64,000 bases of DNA, from positions 50,985,725 to 51,049,724 of the forward strand of contig NC_134174.1 in assembly GCF_964188355.1 (NCBI RefSeq), given 5' to 3'. The translations under genes and the position numbers were made by a program. Below the pieces are notes generated by a model. The model did not search any database, had not been told where the DNA came from, and was given only the letters and a program-made list of their open reading frames with translations. Origin of the DNA: Buteo buteo. Taxonomy: Eukaryota > Chordata > Aves > Accipitriformes > Accipitridae. This document shows positions 33,301-41,509 of this stretch, in pieces (within the stretch, counting starts at the first letter, position 1; every line of letters starts with the position of its first letter).

Positions 33301-33865
33301 AAGGATGTATTTTTACTGAGTTCTGTATCCTTACAGTAACTGTGGTTCATCTAGGTGTCTCTATACCTACTGCAGGACCCACCTTCCTTCTTTATGTTGT
33401 GGATTCTGATTATATCCACATTTTGTATTTAGAGAAAAACTGTTTTTGAAGTCATGTGGTACCTGGAGTTTACAAAACCTGGAAGGAGATGTTTCCAACT
33501 TAACGAAAAAAGAAATGGGGGGAGCGAGTTGCAGGCAAACAAATTCACCTGAGGTGCATATGACCAACAGTGGTGTTATGTGTTCAACAGAACTTGAACC
33601 AACAACATCATTAGGATAAATGTTCCTTTTACAGGTTTTCTTATTTAAGTAATGTTTAACTGAAAATGTGTAGGCAGTTGGCAGTGTTCTGCTTCTATTG
33701 TATTATTAAATGTGTTTTGTTGGGGGTTTTTTAAATTATTTTAGGTTACCTGTGGCCCATACCTGCTTCAACCAGCTTTGTCTCCCTCCTTACAAGAACA
33801 AGAAGGAACTGAAGCAAAAGTTAATCATTGGAATTTCAAATGCAGAGGGTTTTGGTCTAGAATAA
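6189..33865 (+). CDS. HECTD2: HECTD2, HECT-domain E3 ubiquitin ligase; 19 exons, 5' end outside window
   Basis: This is a HECT-type E3 ubiquitin-protein ligase: it accepts ubiquitin from an E2 onto a cysteine and passes it to substrates (family knowledge). Nineteen exons join to 2,063 nt. After a split first codon they give one open frame of 686 residues ending at TAA 33863-33865. Recalled human HECTD2 is 776 residues, so about 90 N-terminal residues are upstream of base 1. The region before the HECT domain (exons 1-10) matches HECTD2 rather than other HECT ligases, for example ICLDVRQKQ, DDLRAYCILLQ and AKPEEFPPMVK. The HECT domain spans exons 11-19: N-lobe start GLDMGGLTKEWF, C-lobe with FATGSDRVPVGG, and catalytic HTCFNQL (TGC at 33764-33766). 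The protein ends in GFGLE, as in the family. No frameshift or internal stop was found. The identification is very secure; exon edges come from splice consensus plus phase. Confidence 0.97.
6328..8811 (+). other. HECTD2: HECTD2 intron, 2.48 kb
   Basis: GT-AG intron. It holds a G/T-rich low-complexity stretch at about 7571-7650 with runs of 3-5 G. No recognisable transposon or gene is seen elsewhere in it. Confidence 0.85.
8812..8914 (+). CDS. HECTD2: HECTD2 coding exon 2 of window
   Basis: Acceptor TTCTTTCTAG|G, donor AAG|GTAGAA. The first G completes glutamine, then it reads DDVEKAKSSGDWKAV and FDSFLEINAAFK. It ends on a codon boundary. SSGDWKAVHDFY is a HECTD2-specific block. Confidence 0.96.
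8915..9814 (+). other. HECTD2: HECTD2 intron, 900 bp
   Basis: GT-AG intron with no recognisable repeat or gene. Confidence 0.85.
9815..9904 (+). CDS. HECTD2: HECTD2 coding exon 3 of window
   Basis: Acceptor TAACTTACAG|AAAG, donor ACT|GTAAGT. Exactly 30 codons, phase 0 at both ends. It includes IEDSGINAKFVNVVYDALL, one of the best conserved N-terminal blocks of HECTD2. Confidence 0.96.
9905..10523 (+). other. HECTD2: HECTD2 intron, 619 bp
   Basis: GT-AG intron. It contains a perfect 2 x 20-bp tandem duplication at 10266-10305. Confidence 0.85.
10266..10305. repeat. Tandem duplication, 2 x 20 bp
   Basis: Two identical adjacent copies of TTTAGAAATTGTATTTACAG with no mismatch, inside a HECTD2 intron. 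This looks like a recent replication-slippage duplication. Confidence 0.9.
10524..10588 (+). CDS. HECTD2: HECTD2 coding exon 4 of window
   Basis: The acceptor follows a long pyrimidine tract (TTTTTTCATAG|CCT); the donor is GG|GTAATT. Codes PQDVQKSVLKGIINGLLQEW, then a Lys and the first two bases of a glycine codon completed by the next exon. Confidence 0.95.
10589..11661 (+). other. HECTD2: HECTD2 intron, 1.07 kb
   Basis: GT-AG intron with no recognisable element. Small overlapping open frames on both strands at about 10940-11480 show no protein similarity that I recognise. Confidence 0.8.
11662..11707 (+). CDS. HECTD2: HECTD2 coding exon 5 of window
   Basis: Acceptor TTCATTCATAG|A, donor CAG|GTAAGA. 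A 46-nt micro-exon: one base completes glycine, then PRTKDDLRAYCILLQ. It matches the expected family order between EWKG and NPQFSNTSTYV. Confidence 0.95.
11708..12813 (+). other. HECTD2: HECTD2 intron, 1.1 kb
   Basis: GT-AG intron. Near 12261-12283 is a small inverted repeat (ACCTCTCC / GGAGAGGT). Nothing else recognised. Confidence 0.8.
12814..12923 (+). CDS. HECTD2: HECTD2 coding exon 6 of window
   Basis: Acceptor TAATCTTTTTCAG|AAT, donor AA|GTAAAA. Codes NPQFSNTSTYVIYAHLLRQ and ADHHFLVHWSK, then two bases of a lysine codon. In-frame readthrough of the donor would reach a stop at once, which supports this boundary. Confidence 0.95.
12924..14286 (+). other. HECTD2: HECTD2 intron, 1.36 kb
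   Basis: AT-rich GT-AG intron with a T-run near 14051-14066. No recognisable repeat family or gene. Confidence 0.8.
14287..14435 (+). CDS. HECTD2: HECTD2 coding exon 7 of window
   Basis: Acceptor TTTGTTTTAG|G, donor A|GTAGGT. Reads ISQRRFKQLVDRLLQFISL and continues with LFPAKPEEFPPMVKCTWW and IPSAAKVLALF. The last base starts an asparagine codon. WWIPSAAKVLAL is a strong HECTD2 signature. Confidence 0.96.
14436..15987 (+). other. HECTD2: HECTD2 intron, 1.55 kb
   Basis: GT-AG intron. It begins with a short imperfect TATG/TACA-rich microsatellite at about 14456-14510. No gene recognised. Confidence 0.8.
15988..16111 (+). CDS. HECTD2: HECTD2 coding exon 8 of window
   Basis: Acceptor GGTTTATTGTAG|AT, donor AG|GTAAGA. 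Codes AANSLVSPPLISYTDFYNS, then LDHIDLMEEYHNWQCYGNSH and two bases of arginine. It matches the HECTD2 block just before the HECT linker. Confidence 0.96.
16112..18487 (+). other. HECTD2: HECTD2 intron, 2.38 kb
   Basis: GT-AG intron with a TATATAGTGTGT-type microsatellite at about 16155-16230 and an A-rich (CAAAA)n-like stretch at 17029-17100. No gene recognised. Confidence 0.8.
17029..17100. repeat. A-rich low-complexity (CAAAA)n stretch
   Basis: Repeated AAAAC pentamers grade into A-runs interrupted by C-runs. It looks like a decayed simple repeat or an old poly(A) tail in a HECTD2 intron. Confidence 0.8.
18488..18584 (+). CDS. HECTD2: HECTD2 coding exon 9 of window
   Basis: Acceptor TTACTGTTAG|G, donor CGG|GTAAGT. 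One base completes arginine, then FSFCQYPFIISIAAKK and RDSEQQMISIAR. It ends on a codon boundary. Confidence 0.96.
18585..19486 (+). other. HECTD2: HECTD2 intron, 902 bp
   Basis: GT-AG intron with no recognisable repeat. An 82-codon minus-strand open frame at 18941-19189 has no features I recognise and is treated as chance. Confidence 0.8.
19487..19594 (+). CDS. HECTD2: HECTD2 coding exon 10 of window
   Basis: Acceptor TTCAACTAG|CAA, donor GAG|GTAACA. Exactly 36 codons, phase 0 at both ends: QSLVDKVSRRQKPDMNMLF, then VKVRRTHLVSDSLDE. It codes the linker into the HECT N-lobe. Confidence 0.96.
19595..21472 (+). other. HECTD2: HECTD2 intron, 1.88 kb
   Basis: GT-AG intron with an uninterrupted run of 22 T at 21074-21095. 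No gene or known repeat family recognised. Confidence 0.8.
21473..21605 (+). CDS. HECTD2: HECTD2 coding exon 11 of window (HECT N-lobe start)
   Basis: Acceptor GTTTTGCAATAG|CTA, donor G|GTGAGT. Codes LARKRADLKKKLKVTFVGE, then AGLDMGGLTKEWFLLLIRQ and IFHPDY. The phrase GLDxGGLxxEWF is the conserved opening of HECT N-lobes. The last base starts a glycine codon. Confidence 0.97.
22280..22301. repeat. Perfect 22-bp palindrome
   Basis: AGAAAACTCG followed directly by TACGAGTTTTCT: the 22 bases equal their own reverse complement with no spacer, centred on a GTAC. No function assigned. Confidence 0.9.
22409..22428. repeat. Perfect 20-bp palindrome
   Basis: TCACACATGTACATGTGTGA equals its reverse complement with no spacer. 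It lies 107 bp after the palindrome at 22280-22301 and is also centred on GTAC. Such short palindromes may be chance or protein-binding sites. Confidence 0.9.
24008..24596. mobile_element. Solo LTR of an avian endogenous retrovirus
   Basis: A 589-bp element starts TGTCATGGTTTAACCCCAGC and ends ...CCACAACA, so it has TG...CA termini. It is flanked by GAAAC (24003-24007) and GAGAC (24597-24601), a 5-bp target duplication with one mismatch. The start is typical of LTRs common in bird genomes. It shares a GGG-TGAGATAAG-ACAG motif with the elements at 2709 and 4061. No internal viral genes are present, so it is a solo LTR left by recombination. Strand is not determined. Confidence 0.85.
25412..25835. 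other. GC-richer island with overlapping ORFs, origin unknown
   Basis: This block ends about 40 bp before HECTD2 exon 12 and is clearly GC-richer than the surrounding intron. Open frames of 66-123 codons overlap on both strands (for example 25566-25835 plus and 25412-25783 minus). I recognise no domain, and open frames on both strands point to base composition rather than coding. It may be an old transposon or processed fragment. Confidence 0.4.
25875..25963 (+). CDS. HECTD2: HECTD2 coding exon 12 of window; U12-type donor follows
   Basis: Acceptor TTCCTGTCCTGCAG|GC. Two bases complete glycine, then MFAYHKDSHCHWFSSFKC and DNYSEFRLVGA. The 89-nt exon ends on GCT (25961-25963) and the donor is GTATCCTTTT, which fits the U12-type 5' site and not GTAAGT. 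The last residue here is Ala; I recall Ile at this position in human (VGILMGL). Confidence 0.95.
25964..27084 (+). other. HECTD2: HECTD2 intron, U12-type (minor spliceosome), 1.12 kb
   Basis: The donor is GTATCCTTTT (25964-25973) and the only plausible branch site is CCCTTAAC (27062-27069), whose branch A is about 16 nt before the AG at 27083-27084. There is no pyrimidine tract before the acceptor (TTTGACACGTGTAG). All three features fit GT-AG U12-type introns (donor RTATCCTTT, branch TTCCTTRAY, short branch-to-AG distance). The phases of exons 12 and 13 confirm the junction. Confidence 0.9.
26511..26566 (+). mobile_element. CR1 LINE 3'-end remnant
   Basis: Reads TTGGACCAGATGATTGTTG followed by TAGGTCTCTTCCAACTGAAC and TGTTCTATTCTA. 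This is the diagnostic 3' tail of avian CR1 elements (GGACTAGATGATC..., ...CCCTTCCAACC..., ATTCTATGATTCTATGA), here diverged and strongly 5'-truncated. It lies inside the U12-type intron. Confidence 0.75.
27085..27243 (+). CDS. HECTD2: HECTD2 coding exon 13 of window
   Basis: The acceptor GTGTAG|CTT follows the U12 branch site; the donor is CCC|GTAAGT. Exactly 53 codons, phase 0: LMGLAVYNSITLDIRFPPCC, then KKLLSPPIVPCDHNTLVG and GDLFQIMP. MGLAVYNSI...D..FP is a conserved stretch of the HECT N-lobe. Confidence 0.97.
27244..27697 (+). other. HECTD2: HECTD2 intron, 454 bp
   Basis: GT-AG intron, AT-rich, with nothing recognisable inside. Confidence 0.85.
27698..27772 (+). CDS. HECTD2: HECTD2 coding exon 14 of window
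   Basis: Acceptor CTCATTTTGTAG|GAA, donor CAG|GTCATT. Exactly 25 codons: ELAHGLSELLSYEGNVEED, then FYSTFQ. The donor is poor from +3 on, although CAG|GT is intact. Readthrough stays open for about 28 codons before a stop. Confidence 0.95.
27773..28741 (+). other. HECTD2: HECTD2 intron, 969 bp, with internal ORF island
   Basis: GT-AG intron with acceptor CTTTTTCTCCAG. It contains the GC-richer open frame at 27844-28212, and the rest is ordinary AT-rich sequence. Confidence 0.85.
27889..28212 (+). other. Unrecognised 107-codon ORF inside a HECTD2 intron
   Basis: ATG at 27889 to TAG at 28210-28212; the frame is open from 27844 but that codon is GTG. The product begins MGIKACFKTSLVLG and contains LPGLHGHPPVHFQLFACSDN. 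It has no signal peptide, membrane segment or domain that I know. The block is GC-richer than its flanks. It could be an exapted old repeat, a retro-inserted fragment or chance. I do not claim it is translated. Confidence 0.25.
28742..28829 (+). CDS. HECTD2: HECTD2 coding exon 15 of window
   Basis: Acceptor TTTTTCTCCAG|GTT, donor G|GTACTT. Codes VFQEEFGVIKSYNLKPNGD, then KIPVTNQNRK. The final base starts a glutamate codon. Confidence 0.96.
29087..29193 (+). CDS. HECTD2: HECTD2 coding exon 16 of window
   Basis: Acceptor TCTTTTTTAG|AA, donor CTG|GTAAGA. Two bases complete glutamate, then YVQLYVDFLLNKSIYKQF and AAFYYGFHSVCASYALL. It covers the end of the HECT N-lobe, where E2-binding and hinge residues lie in the family. 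Confidence 0.96.
29194..30400 (+). other. HECTD2: HECTD2 intron, 1.2 kb
   Basis: GT-AG intron. No recognisable repeat or gene. Confidence 0.8.
30401..30516 (+). CDS. HECTD2: HECTD2 coding exon 17 of window
   Basis: Acceptor TAATTTCTGGCAG|CTA, donor CG|GTAGGC. Codes LLRPEEVEILVCGSPELDM, then LQRSTQYEGYQKTDLTI and two bases of arginine. L...E.E.L.CG is the conserved HECT hinge region. Confidence 0.97.
30517..31152 (+). other. HECTD2: HECTD2 intron, 636 bp
   Basis: GT-AG intron. It contains a short CR1-like remnant near 30559-30607. Confidence 0.8.
30559..30607 (-). mobile_element. Possible CR1 LINE 3'-tail remnant, reverse orientation
   Basis: CATCATAGAATGGTAGAC followed by TGTTGGGATTAATCTCTTTA resembles the reverse complement of the CR1 tail (TCATAGAATGG...TTGGAAGGGACC). 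It is short and diverged, so this is a weak call. Confidence 0.35.
31153..31296 (+). CDS. HECTD2: HECTD2 coding exon 18 of window (HECT C-lobe)
   Basis: Acceptor CTGGAACATAG|A, donor TG|GTAAGT. One base completes arginine, then YFWDVVLGFSLDLQKKLLHF, ATGSDRVPVGGMADLNFKIS and KSETSTN, with two bases of tryptophan. FWxVV...LLxFxTGSxRVPxGG is the classic HECT C-lobe core. Confidence 0.97.
31297..33744 (+). other. HECTD2: HECTD2 last intron, 2.45 kb
   Basis: GT-AG intron. It contains a period-17 tandem duplication at 32052-32083 (unit TGCTAAGCAGTAATTGC). No gene or known repeat family recognised. Confidence 0.8.
32052..32083. repeat. Tandem duplication, period 17 bp
   Basis: TGCTAAGCAGTAATTGC is followed at once by TGCTAAGCAGTAATT. 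A short slippage duplication within the last HECTD2 intron. Confidence 0.85.
33745..33865 (+). CDS. HECTD2: HECTD2 last coding exon with catalytic cysteine
   Basis: Acceptor AAATTATTTTAG|G. One base completes tryptophan, then LPVAHTCFNQLCLPPYKNKK, ELKQKLIIGISNAEG and FGLE, with stop TAA at 33863-33865. The Cys of HTCFNQL (TGC 33764-33766) is the residue that forms the ubiquitin thioester in HECT ligases. The acidic end after GFGL matches the family C-terminal tail. The catalytic residue is intact, so the gene appears functional. Confidence 0.98.
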
Positions 33866-36330
33866 AATGAAATACTTCAAGAACAGCATTTTTATGTAGC
33901 ATTCACTCTCTTCTAATTGTGCCTTTAAGCTTTTTGTTATGTCTGTTGATACTGTGCCAGTCTTAGCCAACTTAATTTTTTTTTTATTATTAAATATGAA
34001 TTATATGTTTTTTCCTGAATGGCAATATGTTTACTGCTTGCTTTGTCACAGAAAGTAGCTTTCTTCATACAAAAAGCTAGTCTATTTGATAAACACAACC
34101 CAACTAATTTCTAAGTTATAGTTTGTTTCTGATTTTTCTTAATAGCACTTTATCATTAATCATAATTCCTTTACATCGCAGGTATCCCACTGGGAGATAA
34201 TATACAGAATATTTCTTATTAGCTGATCCCAGTGGTAGAATGTTTTCAATTAACCTGAATAATAGAAAAAATATAACATACAGCATGTAGCCATATTTTC
34301 ACAAAGGCAAATAGGAATTTTAGTCTTTATAAAATGTATGCAGTTTTAATATTCTGGTTTTCATTCTCAATGAAACAGGCTGTCTAAGAAGCATGTAAAT
34401 AACTGCCTGTGAACAAATAGGATTTTGATAGTGCCATTTACTGCTAAAAAATTATTTTTTATGAATAAGAGGTTTTAGATGTTCTATATTCAGCTTTTAC
34501 ACTTGACTGTACAAGAGCGTTAAAAGGTACTTTTTTCAGCTTGAGGGGATTCAAGTTCAAACTACAGGTATTAAGCAACTTGTATGTTCATTCTTTGACA
34601 GCAAACTAACCAGATCTACTGTAGCGTTATAGTAAACGAAACTAGATATTGAAAATAATTTCCACGTATGGTGAAGTATTTCAGGAAAAGAATTAAATCC
34701 ACAACACATGGAGAACTGATATAGTGTATCATGCTATCTTTTTTTCCAGCAACTTTGTTGAAAGTCTTAAGTAAGCTGTGACAAAAGTCAATACAGTAAC
34801 ATTTCAGAAGAAAGTTGAAGGTTTGGTTAACTTGAAGGCCAGCATTTAAAGACAATGGTTTGTGGTTTTCACTGCACGAACTACATGAAAAGAATTCTTG
34901 GTATGCCTGCCCTGAGTTAGTAAATTAGGAGCTGGAAAAGAAATTTGTTCTAAAATGCAGATGTAATTACAAGTCTGGGTTTTATTCATTGTATGGAAAG
35001 AATTTATCAGCATGCAGTATAGTATTTTTTTAAGATGAATAGCTACTGTGTGTTCTATAGATTTTTCTTTCAGCTGAATGAGGCCCAGATTGTTCAAGAC
35101 ACTTTGGCATCTGTCAGCTTTCCCCATTGACTTCTGCTGGGGCATGGATGCTTAGATATCTTGTAGTGTCTGTACTCAATTACTTATTTGCAATACAAGT
35201 AAAATATTATATTATTCCTGTTTTCCCTATCTGTATTATTTACATACAACTAACAGATTTACACATGATGAACAAATTAATCTGCCTAATCTGTAGTTTC
35301 AAAGCTGTTGTGGATTTTCTTCAGTAGCTAAGTGTAAATTTTATTTTATTCTATTTCCTAGAGAAGGTACTGGTGATTTTACTGTTTTAGTAAAGCAGAG
35401 ATAAATAGTAGGATATTTTAAAATATTTGGCACTGTATTCATTGTTCTCTCCTTGAAACCAGTAATAAAATTTCCATTTATTTAAGCCTGGAACAAAACT
35501 AGGTTAGCACAGAGAGTGTTAAAAGCAGCATTTCGAACCTGTGCATTTTACATTGTTTCTCCCAAATGGAGATTTTAAAATAAATCTTAATTTACAGGAT
35601 TTCAGATGTTAAGAAATTAATTAAACTTTCACCATTGCACTGGATGAACAAGATAGCTTCAAGCAATGTCAAATTTCTAGCAGCTGAACGTAGATGTAGG
35701 TACAAAATCAGGAAACAAACACCTGCCCCTGTTCCCTTTTCTAAAATTGGATTTGTGGAAGCTTGTCTTAGGAATAAGTAGCTACACAGTTTATCTGAAT
35801 GAAAACACGGCAAATTAGCCAAAATATTTTTTTATGGCTTAAGCCCACTTTTAATAACTATTTATCTATTATTGTTAAAATAAAAGCTTTATCTTCTTAT
35901 TTTCACTGAACTGCACTTTGCCTTGGGTTTAGTTTTATTTATTGAAGCTTTTTTGATTTACTGTGTAATATTACCTCAGAATTCTAAAAAGGCTATTGTA
36001 TTTGCATCAGTTTTTAAATAAGATTGTCATTCAATGACATTTTATATATTTCCTGATGTTGATAAATTAAATAGTAAATTTTGTATTGGTTAAATGAAAG
36101 CATTGCACTGTATTTATGAAATAAGCCTCTGATCATTTTAGAACTTTTCCTCAATGATGTTTTGTTGTTCTTTTGTCTTGCCTTGTAATCCAGCAAATCT
36201 TTTTTTATCTCCATCATTGTTTTGTACCGTACAAATGAAATCTGGTTTGTATAAACTTGTTCATTAATAAGTATCTATTTTTATGTATTAAAATTGTGCA
36301 GTCATTAAATAAAATATTTCAATTTCTGTC
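33866..36330 (+). other. HECTD2: HECTD2 3' UTR
   Basis: AT-rich sequence without conserved reading frames after the stop codon. It contains AATAAA at 35464-35469, 35879-35884 and 36308-36313. The last signal overlaps ATTAAA (36304-36309) and is followed by a GT/T-rich stretch (TCTGTCTTGTCTTGTTT), as expected downstream of a cleavage site, so the main 3' end is probably near 36,325-36,335. Earlier signals may give shorter isoforms. Confidence 0.7.
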
Positions 36331-36345
36331 TTGTCTTGTTTAATT
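36304..36345 (+). terminator. Likely distal poly(A) signal of HECTD2
   Basis: ATTAAATAAA combines ATTAAA and AATAAA, followed within about 20 bp by a GT/T-rich downstream element (CTGTCTTGTCTTGTTT). This is the strongest poly(A) context after the stop codon. Confidence 0.65.
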
Positions 36346-38175
36346 TCAGATTTTGATCTTAATGAGTTTAAAAATATGATCAACTTATCTGCTTTTGTCT
36401 TATTTTTCTTTTGAAAAGTTTTCTTTACAGTAACAGTTTCGCTAAAACATTGCATGGCTCACTGAAAAAGAAACTGAGTTTCAACTACCAGACATACACC
36501 CAGCAGTATATTCAATGTTTATAGTCAAAATTACAGGTGTTCTAGTGCGTGCCATGGTGTAATAATGCTGTAAAATAGCATGGATCCTGAACTTAATTTT
36601 CCTTATTTTTTTATTTCATCAGTTGCAAGATTACTTGGAGGTACAAGGAGAGACAAAGCCAAGCTGTTGTATGTTTTATCTTTTTCTGACTAATTTTAAC
36701 ATTAAAATTGGGAGGGGCAGGTAACAAGAACATCATGCTTTCTCCTGGATACAGGTCCTGATCACAGGACTAATGCCTGACCAGATTCAAACTTGCTTCT
36801 TGTCTCCTTTGTACCACTCAAGTTACCTACAGGTGGCAGCAAAGATGAGGATTGAAACCACTTAATTAGATGTCAGACTTTCCTCTTAACTAACAGTAGA
36901 TATTGTAAATACAATAATGAAGAAAAAAGTTATAAATGTATATCACAAATAATTTCAGATTCACAGAATCAGCGAATATAAATTGGCTTCTAGCAAGTTT
37001 GTGGAGGAGGGCGAAGCAGTTGCTTCTGTCTAGCATTGGGTTTTGAAAAAGTCTTCTCTTCCCATGGAGAGTTTTCTAATGTGTTATTGGGATCAGTGAG
37101 AGACTCTGCCAAAGACTCAAAGAGAGGAGATTGATTGTTACTGATCTCTGAATAGTCAATAGCTCAAGACTGATATTTAGAAAGAGGTTAGAAAACCTAG
37201 CTTGCTTTGTCCTGCTCCAACTAGGGATCAGATGGCTAGTGCTGGGACTTAAAATTGAAATGCAGTATTTCCTTTTGATTTTTTGGCCAAAAGTGGTGAG
37301 ATTCCTTCTCTGTAGTTGTAGTTGGTAGTGGTACTGGTTGACTTGCTCCAAAAGCAAATGCTGAATCTGTTGTTATTTTTCATAGCTGTGGTATTTAATA
37401 TTCTTTCAGAATCCTTCCCTGAAAAAACTGAAATATCTTAAAGGTCCCTCAAAGCCTTTGTTTTCATGTCCTGACTGGCAGATTGTAAGAGCATGTGTTT
37501 TTCCTTCTAGAGCACCTAGTTCTTTTCCAATAAAATTTCTTTTTTTGTTTGGGTCAAGTAATTTTCCATTCTATTTGGATTTTTTTTATTTTTTTCTTCA
37601 GGATCTGTGCTGTTGTAAGTGTTGTTGAAGTTCCTTGCACTTTTAAAGATTCATATTGTCTAGGAAAATAATAACAGAATGGCTTGGACTGCTACAGCTG
37701 TTTCACTTGCGTTAGAAATGTTCTAATTCATAGTCAGGTGGGTTTTGTTGTTAAATTAATGAGAACAAATGGGCCCCCAGAGATTGCACCTTTCAAATTG
37801 TTAATTAAATTCGTATTAAAGTCTTTAAACTGCAATGGCTTTATGTAAAATATAACAGGGGAACAGGTATGACAAGGGTTATTATAGTTTGATACAGTTA
37901 GTGTGTTCATAACTGTAGAAAGTAGAATATTTGATTCAAAAATAATTTGTTTTAAGAACTACATTTAGGAAAGAACTCTGAGGTCAAGGAAGATGGAGAG
38001 ATGTCTCTGAGGATCTGGTAGAGTAGTTGCTCATTAAATTCTGGAAGGGTGGGAGAAGTTCACATAAGTTGGGCAGTACCTAACATAAGTTCAGTTCTGG
38101 TTTCTTCTGCAGGGTTAAATGTTAAATAATACCTATATGTGTAAGAATAGGATATATACATTAAGGGTTTTGGGG

Positions 38176-38224
38176 TTTTTTGTTTGTTTGTTTGTGGTTG
38201 GTTTTTTTGTTTGTTTGTTTGTTT
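38176..38224. repeat. (TTTG)n simple repeat
   Basis: Runs of TTTG units in two blocks (TTTGTTTGTTTGTTTG) split by a GGTTGG interruption. Confidence 0.85.
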
Positions 38225-39908
38225 ATGTTCTACCACAGCAAGGCTTCCTTTACCGTTTTTCTTTTTGGCATCAATTTTTATTATTTGATATTTGTAGTGA
38301 GCGATGAATAGGTTTTTACTTTCTGATGCGCTATTTTCTTCCAATGAGAGTTGTCCTAGATTATGTAGATGTATGATGGTCAGGTTTAATTTACGGGCTT
38401 CTTGTTTATATGGTGATTTAACTCTATAGCATGCTTTCATATTAACTGGGAGAAGTGCATCTGTTCTCACAGAGTCCTTAGTATCTTTACGCTAGCATCT
38501 CTGGCTGCCACCACACTATGGATAATAACAATCCAGCCTCTGCTGGCCTCTGTAGGCATTATCAGAACAGAACTATTTGTAACTATGTGTAAGTTAATTC
38601 AAACCATCTTGTCAATGAGTGAGTTTACTCTATATACATTCAGTCTCTTTGCTGTAGCAGAGAGCTAGAATATTCATTTATTTTGCTGTTCATTTCATGT
38701 CAGTAGCGAGGGGCGGGAACTGTGTTCTGTCCCCTGGAAAATCAATCCAGCTGGATATAAAGTAGCCAAAGCACAGTCATTTTGCAAACAGTGTGGTTTA
38801 AACTCAAACATGCAAGTCTTGATTTTGGTTGTCTTGTAGTGATTTTACGTAACCTCACACACCATATTTTCAAGGACTGTGGTGGTAGCATGTATACTGC
38901 TTGGGGGTTTTAATAGTTGGCCTTGATTAGTAGGAAGGAATGGGTAGATGGGCCAGTAACATATGCCACTGTGAGCAGAGAAGGCACTTAATTTTGTCAT
39001 CTCACACATCTACTTTACAGAGGGATCTTTTCCCTAATCTCTCTGGATTCCAAGATGGAGGAGTATCCCGCTCAGATTTTAAAATTCCCTGATAAGACAT
39101 GTTCTGTGAAACTAAATGCATCATACTGATTCTTAAACATTTCCCTTCATTAGTAGAAAAATTGATTAAACATGGCAGATAAATGACCTATGTAAAATAG
39201 AGATGAGCACAGGAAAAATTTGGTTAGTAGCAGAAGAGGAAAATCTACTTTCTTATACAGTAGTTCTATAGAATTGCTTTTGAGTTGCAGAAATCTAATT
39301 TTATTCCTTTAAATGATGAGGTTTAATTATTCTAGAGAATAATAGAGAGTTTAAGAGCTGAAATTATTTTTCTTTAATTCAATCACCATGTTAGATAAAG
39401 CTAAAACTTGAGTAAACTGTAATATTTTCCCATGTGCGCCTCTGTATAGTGCTTACTGCATTGTCTAATTGTACTGAAATCAATAAAATGTTCTGCAGCA
39501 CTTTTCTTTCAGAATTATAACTTTTGTGGCAATTTTTACAGTGAAAGAAAAGTTTTCCCAAGCATGGAAAGCACTTGGTATTCGTTCAAACTGAAGCTTT
39601 TAAAGTAATAACATAATTTGTTTCTGTTGCATATAAACAATCTCATTGTATTTTGGTTTAGGTGGTTTTGTTTTAGGATTCAGAATCTATTCAATATCCT
39701 ATTTCTGTGTATTGATTGAAATGCATTAAGCAATTTTCTCAAATGGCACATTCTGGAAGGTGAAAACTCTCTTTGCAGTAGCCTGTGCTGCTGGAGGTGA
39801 CTATAAATCTGTGAAGAGGATTCCAAGTTAATAATTTCTTACTTTGCTCTATTAGTTGCCAGATAGGGGCTGAAATCTCCTGTGGTGTTACAACCGAGCT
39901 GTGTTTGA

Positions 39909-40000
39909 ATTACCTAAGGGATGTTTGCTTTCATCCTGTTGATCATCTCCTAGCCCATGCTTGCCCAGTTTCTACTGGTGCTGGGTTTCACGTGCTTACA
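39909..40000 (+). repeat. Dispersed direct repeat, copy A
   Basis: AATTACCTAAGGGATGTTTG onward to GGGTTTCACGTGCTT pairs with copy B at 41510-41602. Shared blocks include GGATGTTTGCTTT, TAGCCCATGCTT, TTTCTACT and GGGTTTCAC, roughly four in five bases identical by eye. The family is not recognised. Confidence 0.75.
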
Positions 40001-41509
40001 GATTTTTAAAAATGTATTTCTTACACTGAAATATTCAATACCCATGAATTCTTCCTTTCAAAAACTGAACTCTCTTTCTTCAATAGTCTATGATGTTGGC
40101 CAAGAACTCACAGGTACAGAACTAAAATCTCAATGAAGTTAGTTTAGAAGACCCAGTTTTATTTTCCTATACTTGATTTTAAGAGTTAAACATCATCCTA
40201 TAATCATAGCTGTTGCAGGCAGCATCAGCTTAGCTATGCTGACAGCTTTGTCTTCTGTTCCTCACTCCCTGTTTTTTTGTGTAAACTACCGTAAGCATTT
40301 AACCAAAATGTGAGAGATGCAATAGGAGTAAGTTTTTATATTAAAGTGATAGTGTTGGAATTTTTGGAGCTCTTTGCTTGATTTCCCATCCCCATGTCCT
40401 AGCTGTTGTTATGTTTTTCATTTGTGACTGTTTGCAACGGGTACACTGCAATTGTGAATCTGAAGGTGCAATTTCTTGCATCGTTTTTCATATTGTTAGT
40501 TTTTCAGAAGAAAAAATGAACTTCCTGGGTTTCCCTTCCTTGTCTCTGGGGCACCAACTGATGCATCAAGGCTTTTATATTTTATGGTGCAAAGGTGTTC
40601 TTGATTTATCTTTTGCCCTTGAGTTTCTTCTCAATTTATTTGTTGCTTACTTTATTAGTAGAGCTTATTAATTATATAGGACATAAGCAGATGCTATGCT
40701 TAATCATGCATTCAGTTAGCATTTTCATACTTGTAGGTGTACACTGAAGAAGAAATTACTCCCTTCATGCAGCACAACCAATCCCTGGCTAATTTCTGTC
40801 ATAGCTGCAGTTCTTTGCATAGTGATACTGCCTTTCACTATGTTCCAAGATCTCCTGTCATTCAAAATAAAACAGATATGTAATTGTGGAATGATAAAGA
40901 AATGGAAGCATTCACTCTGAATTTCCCTAGATTAGGAAATCATCCCTTAGGCTATTTGTGACAATTTTTTTTCTCCTGTTTTTTTTTATGAGACCTCAGT
41001 TTTTATTTTGTATTTTCTCAGGACATAGTGTAATTTAGGGGAATTTTACAGACACTTTAGAACTGAGTTGTCACTTACATGGATGAATTATTTGGCTAGC
41101 TCTCTTGTCAGTCCTTATCCTAGCTACATGCAATGTCAGTCCTCTATTTGCAGCACATTTTCATAAATCAAAGTGATTCTAATATTAATGAAGAACACAT
41201 AGATAAAGTTGCTGAGAAAGGATAATGAGTTGTTGTGTGTCTAGGGTGCAACTTGTAAATGTGTCTTTGCCTCTTCAAAAAAAAAACCAAAAAGCAGCTG
41301 ATTAAAAACAATGGTTTGAGCTGGTAGCAGGGAGGAAGCATAGAGAGTTGCTATGCTTCATCTCTCATTACTGAGGAGCTACACAGAGGCTACATACCGA
41401 AGACAACCTGTCTGGGAGAAAAATCCCTGTGGGATAACACTACGAGTTTCAGAGCAGTCATTGTAATTTTATCTCCTCTTCCTTTTTCTAGCGATTAGCT
41501 TATTATTTT

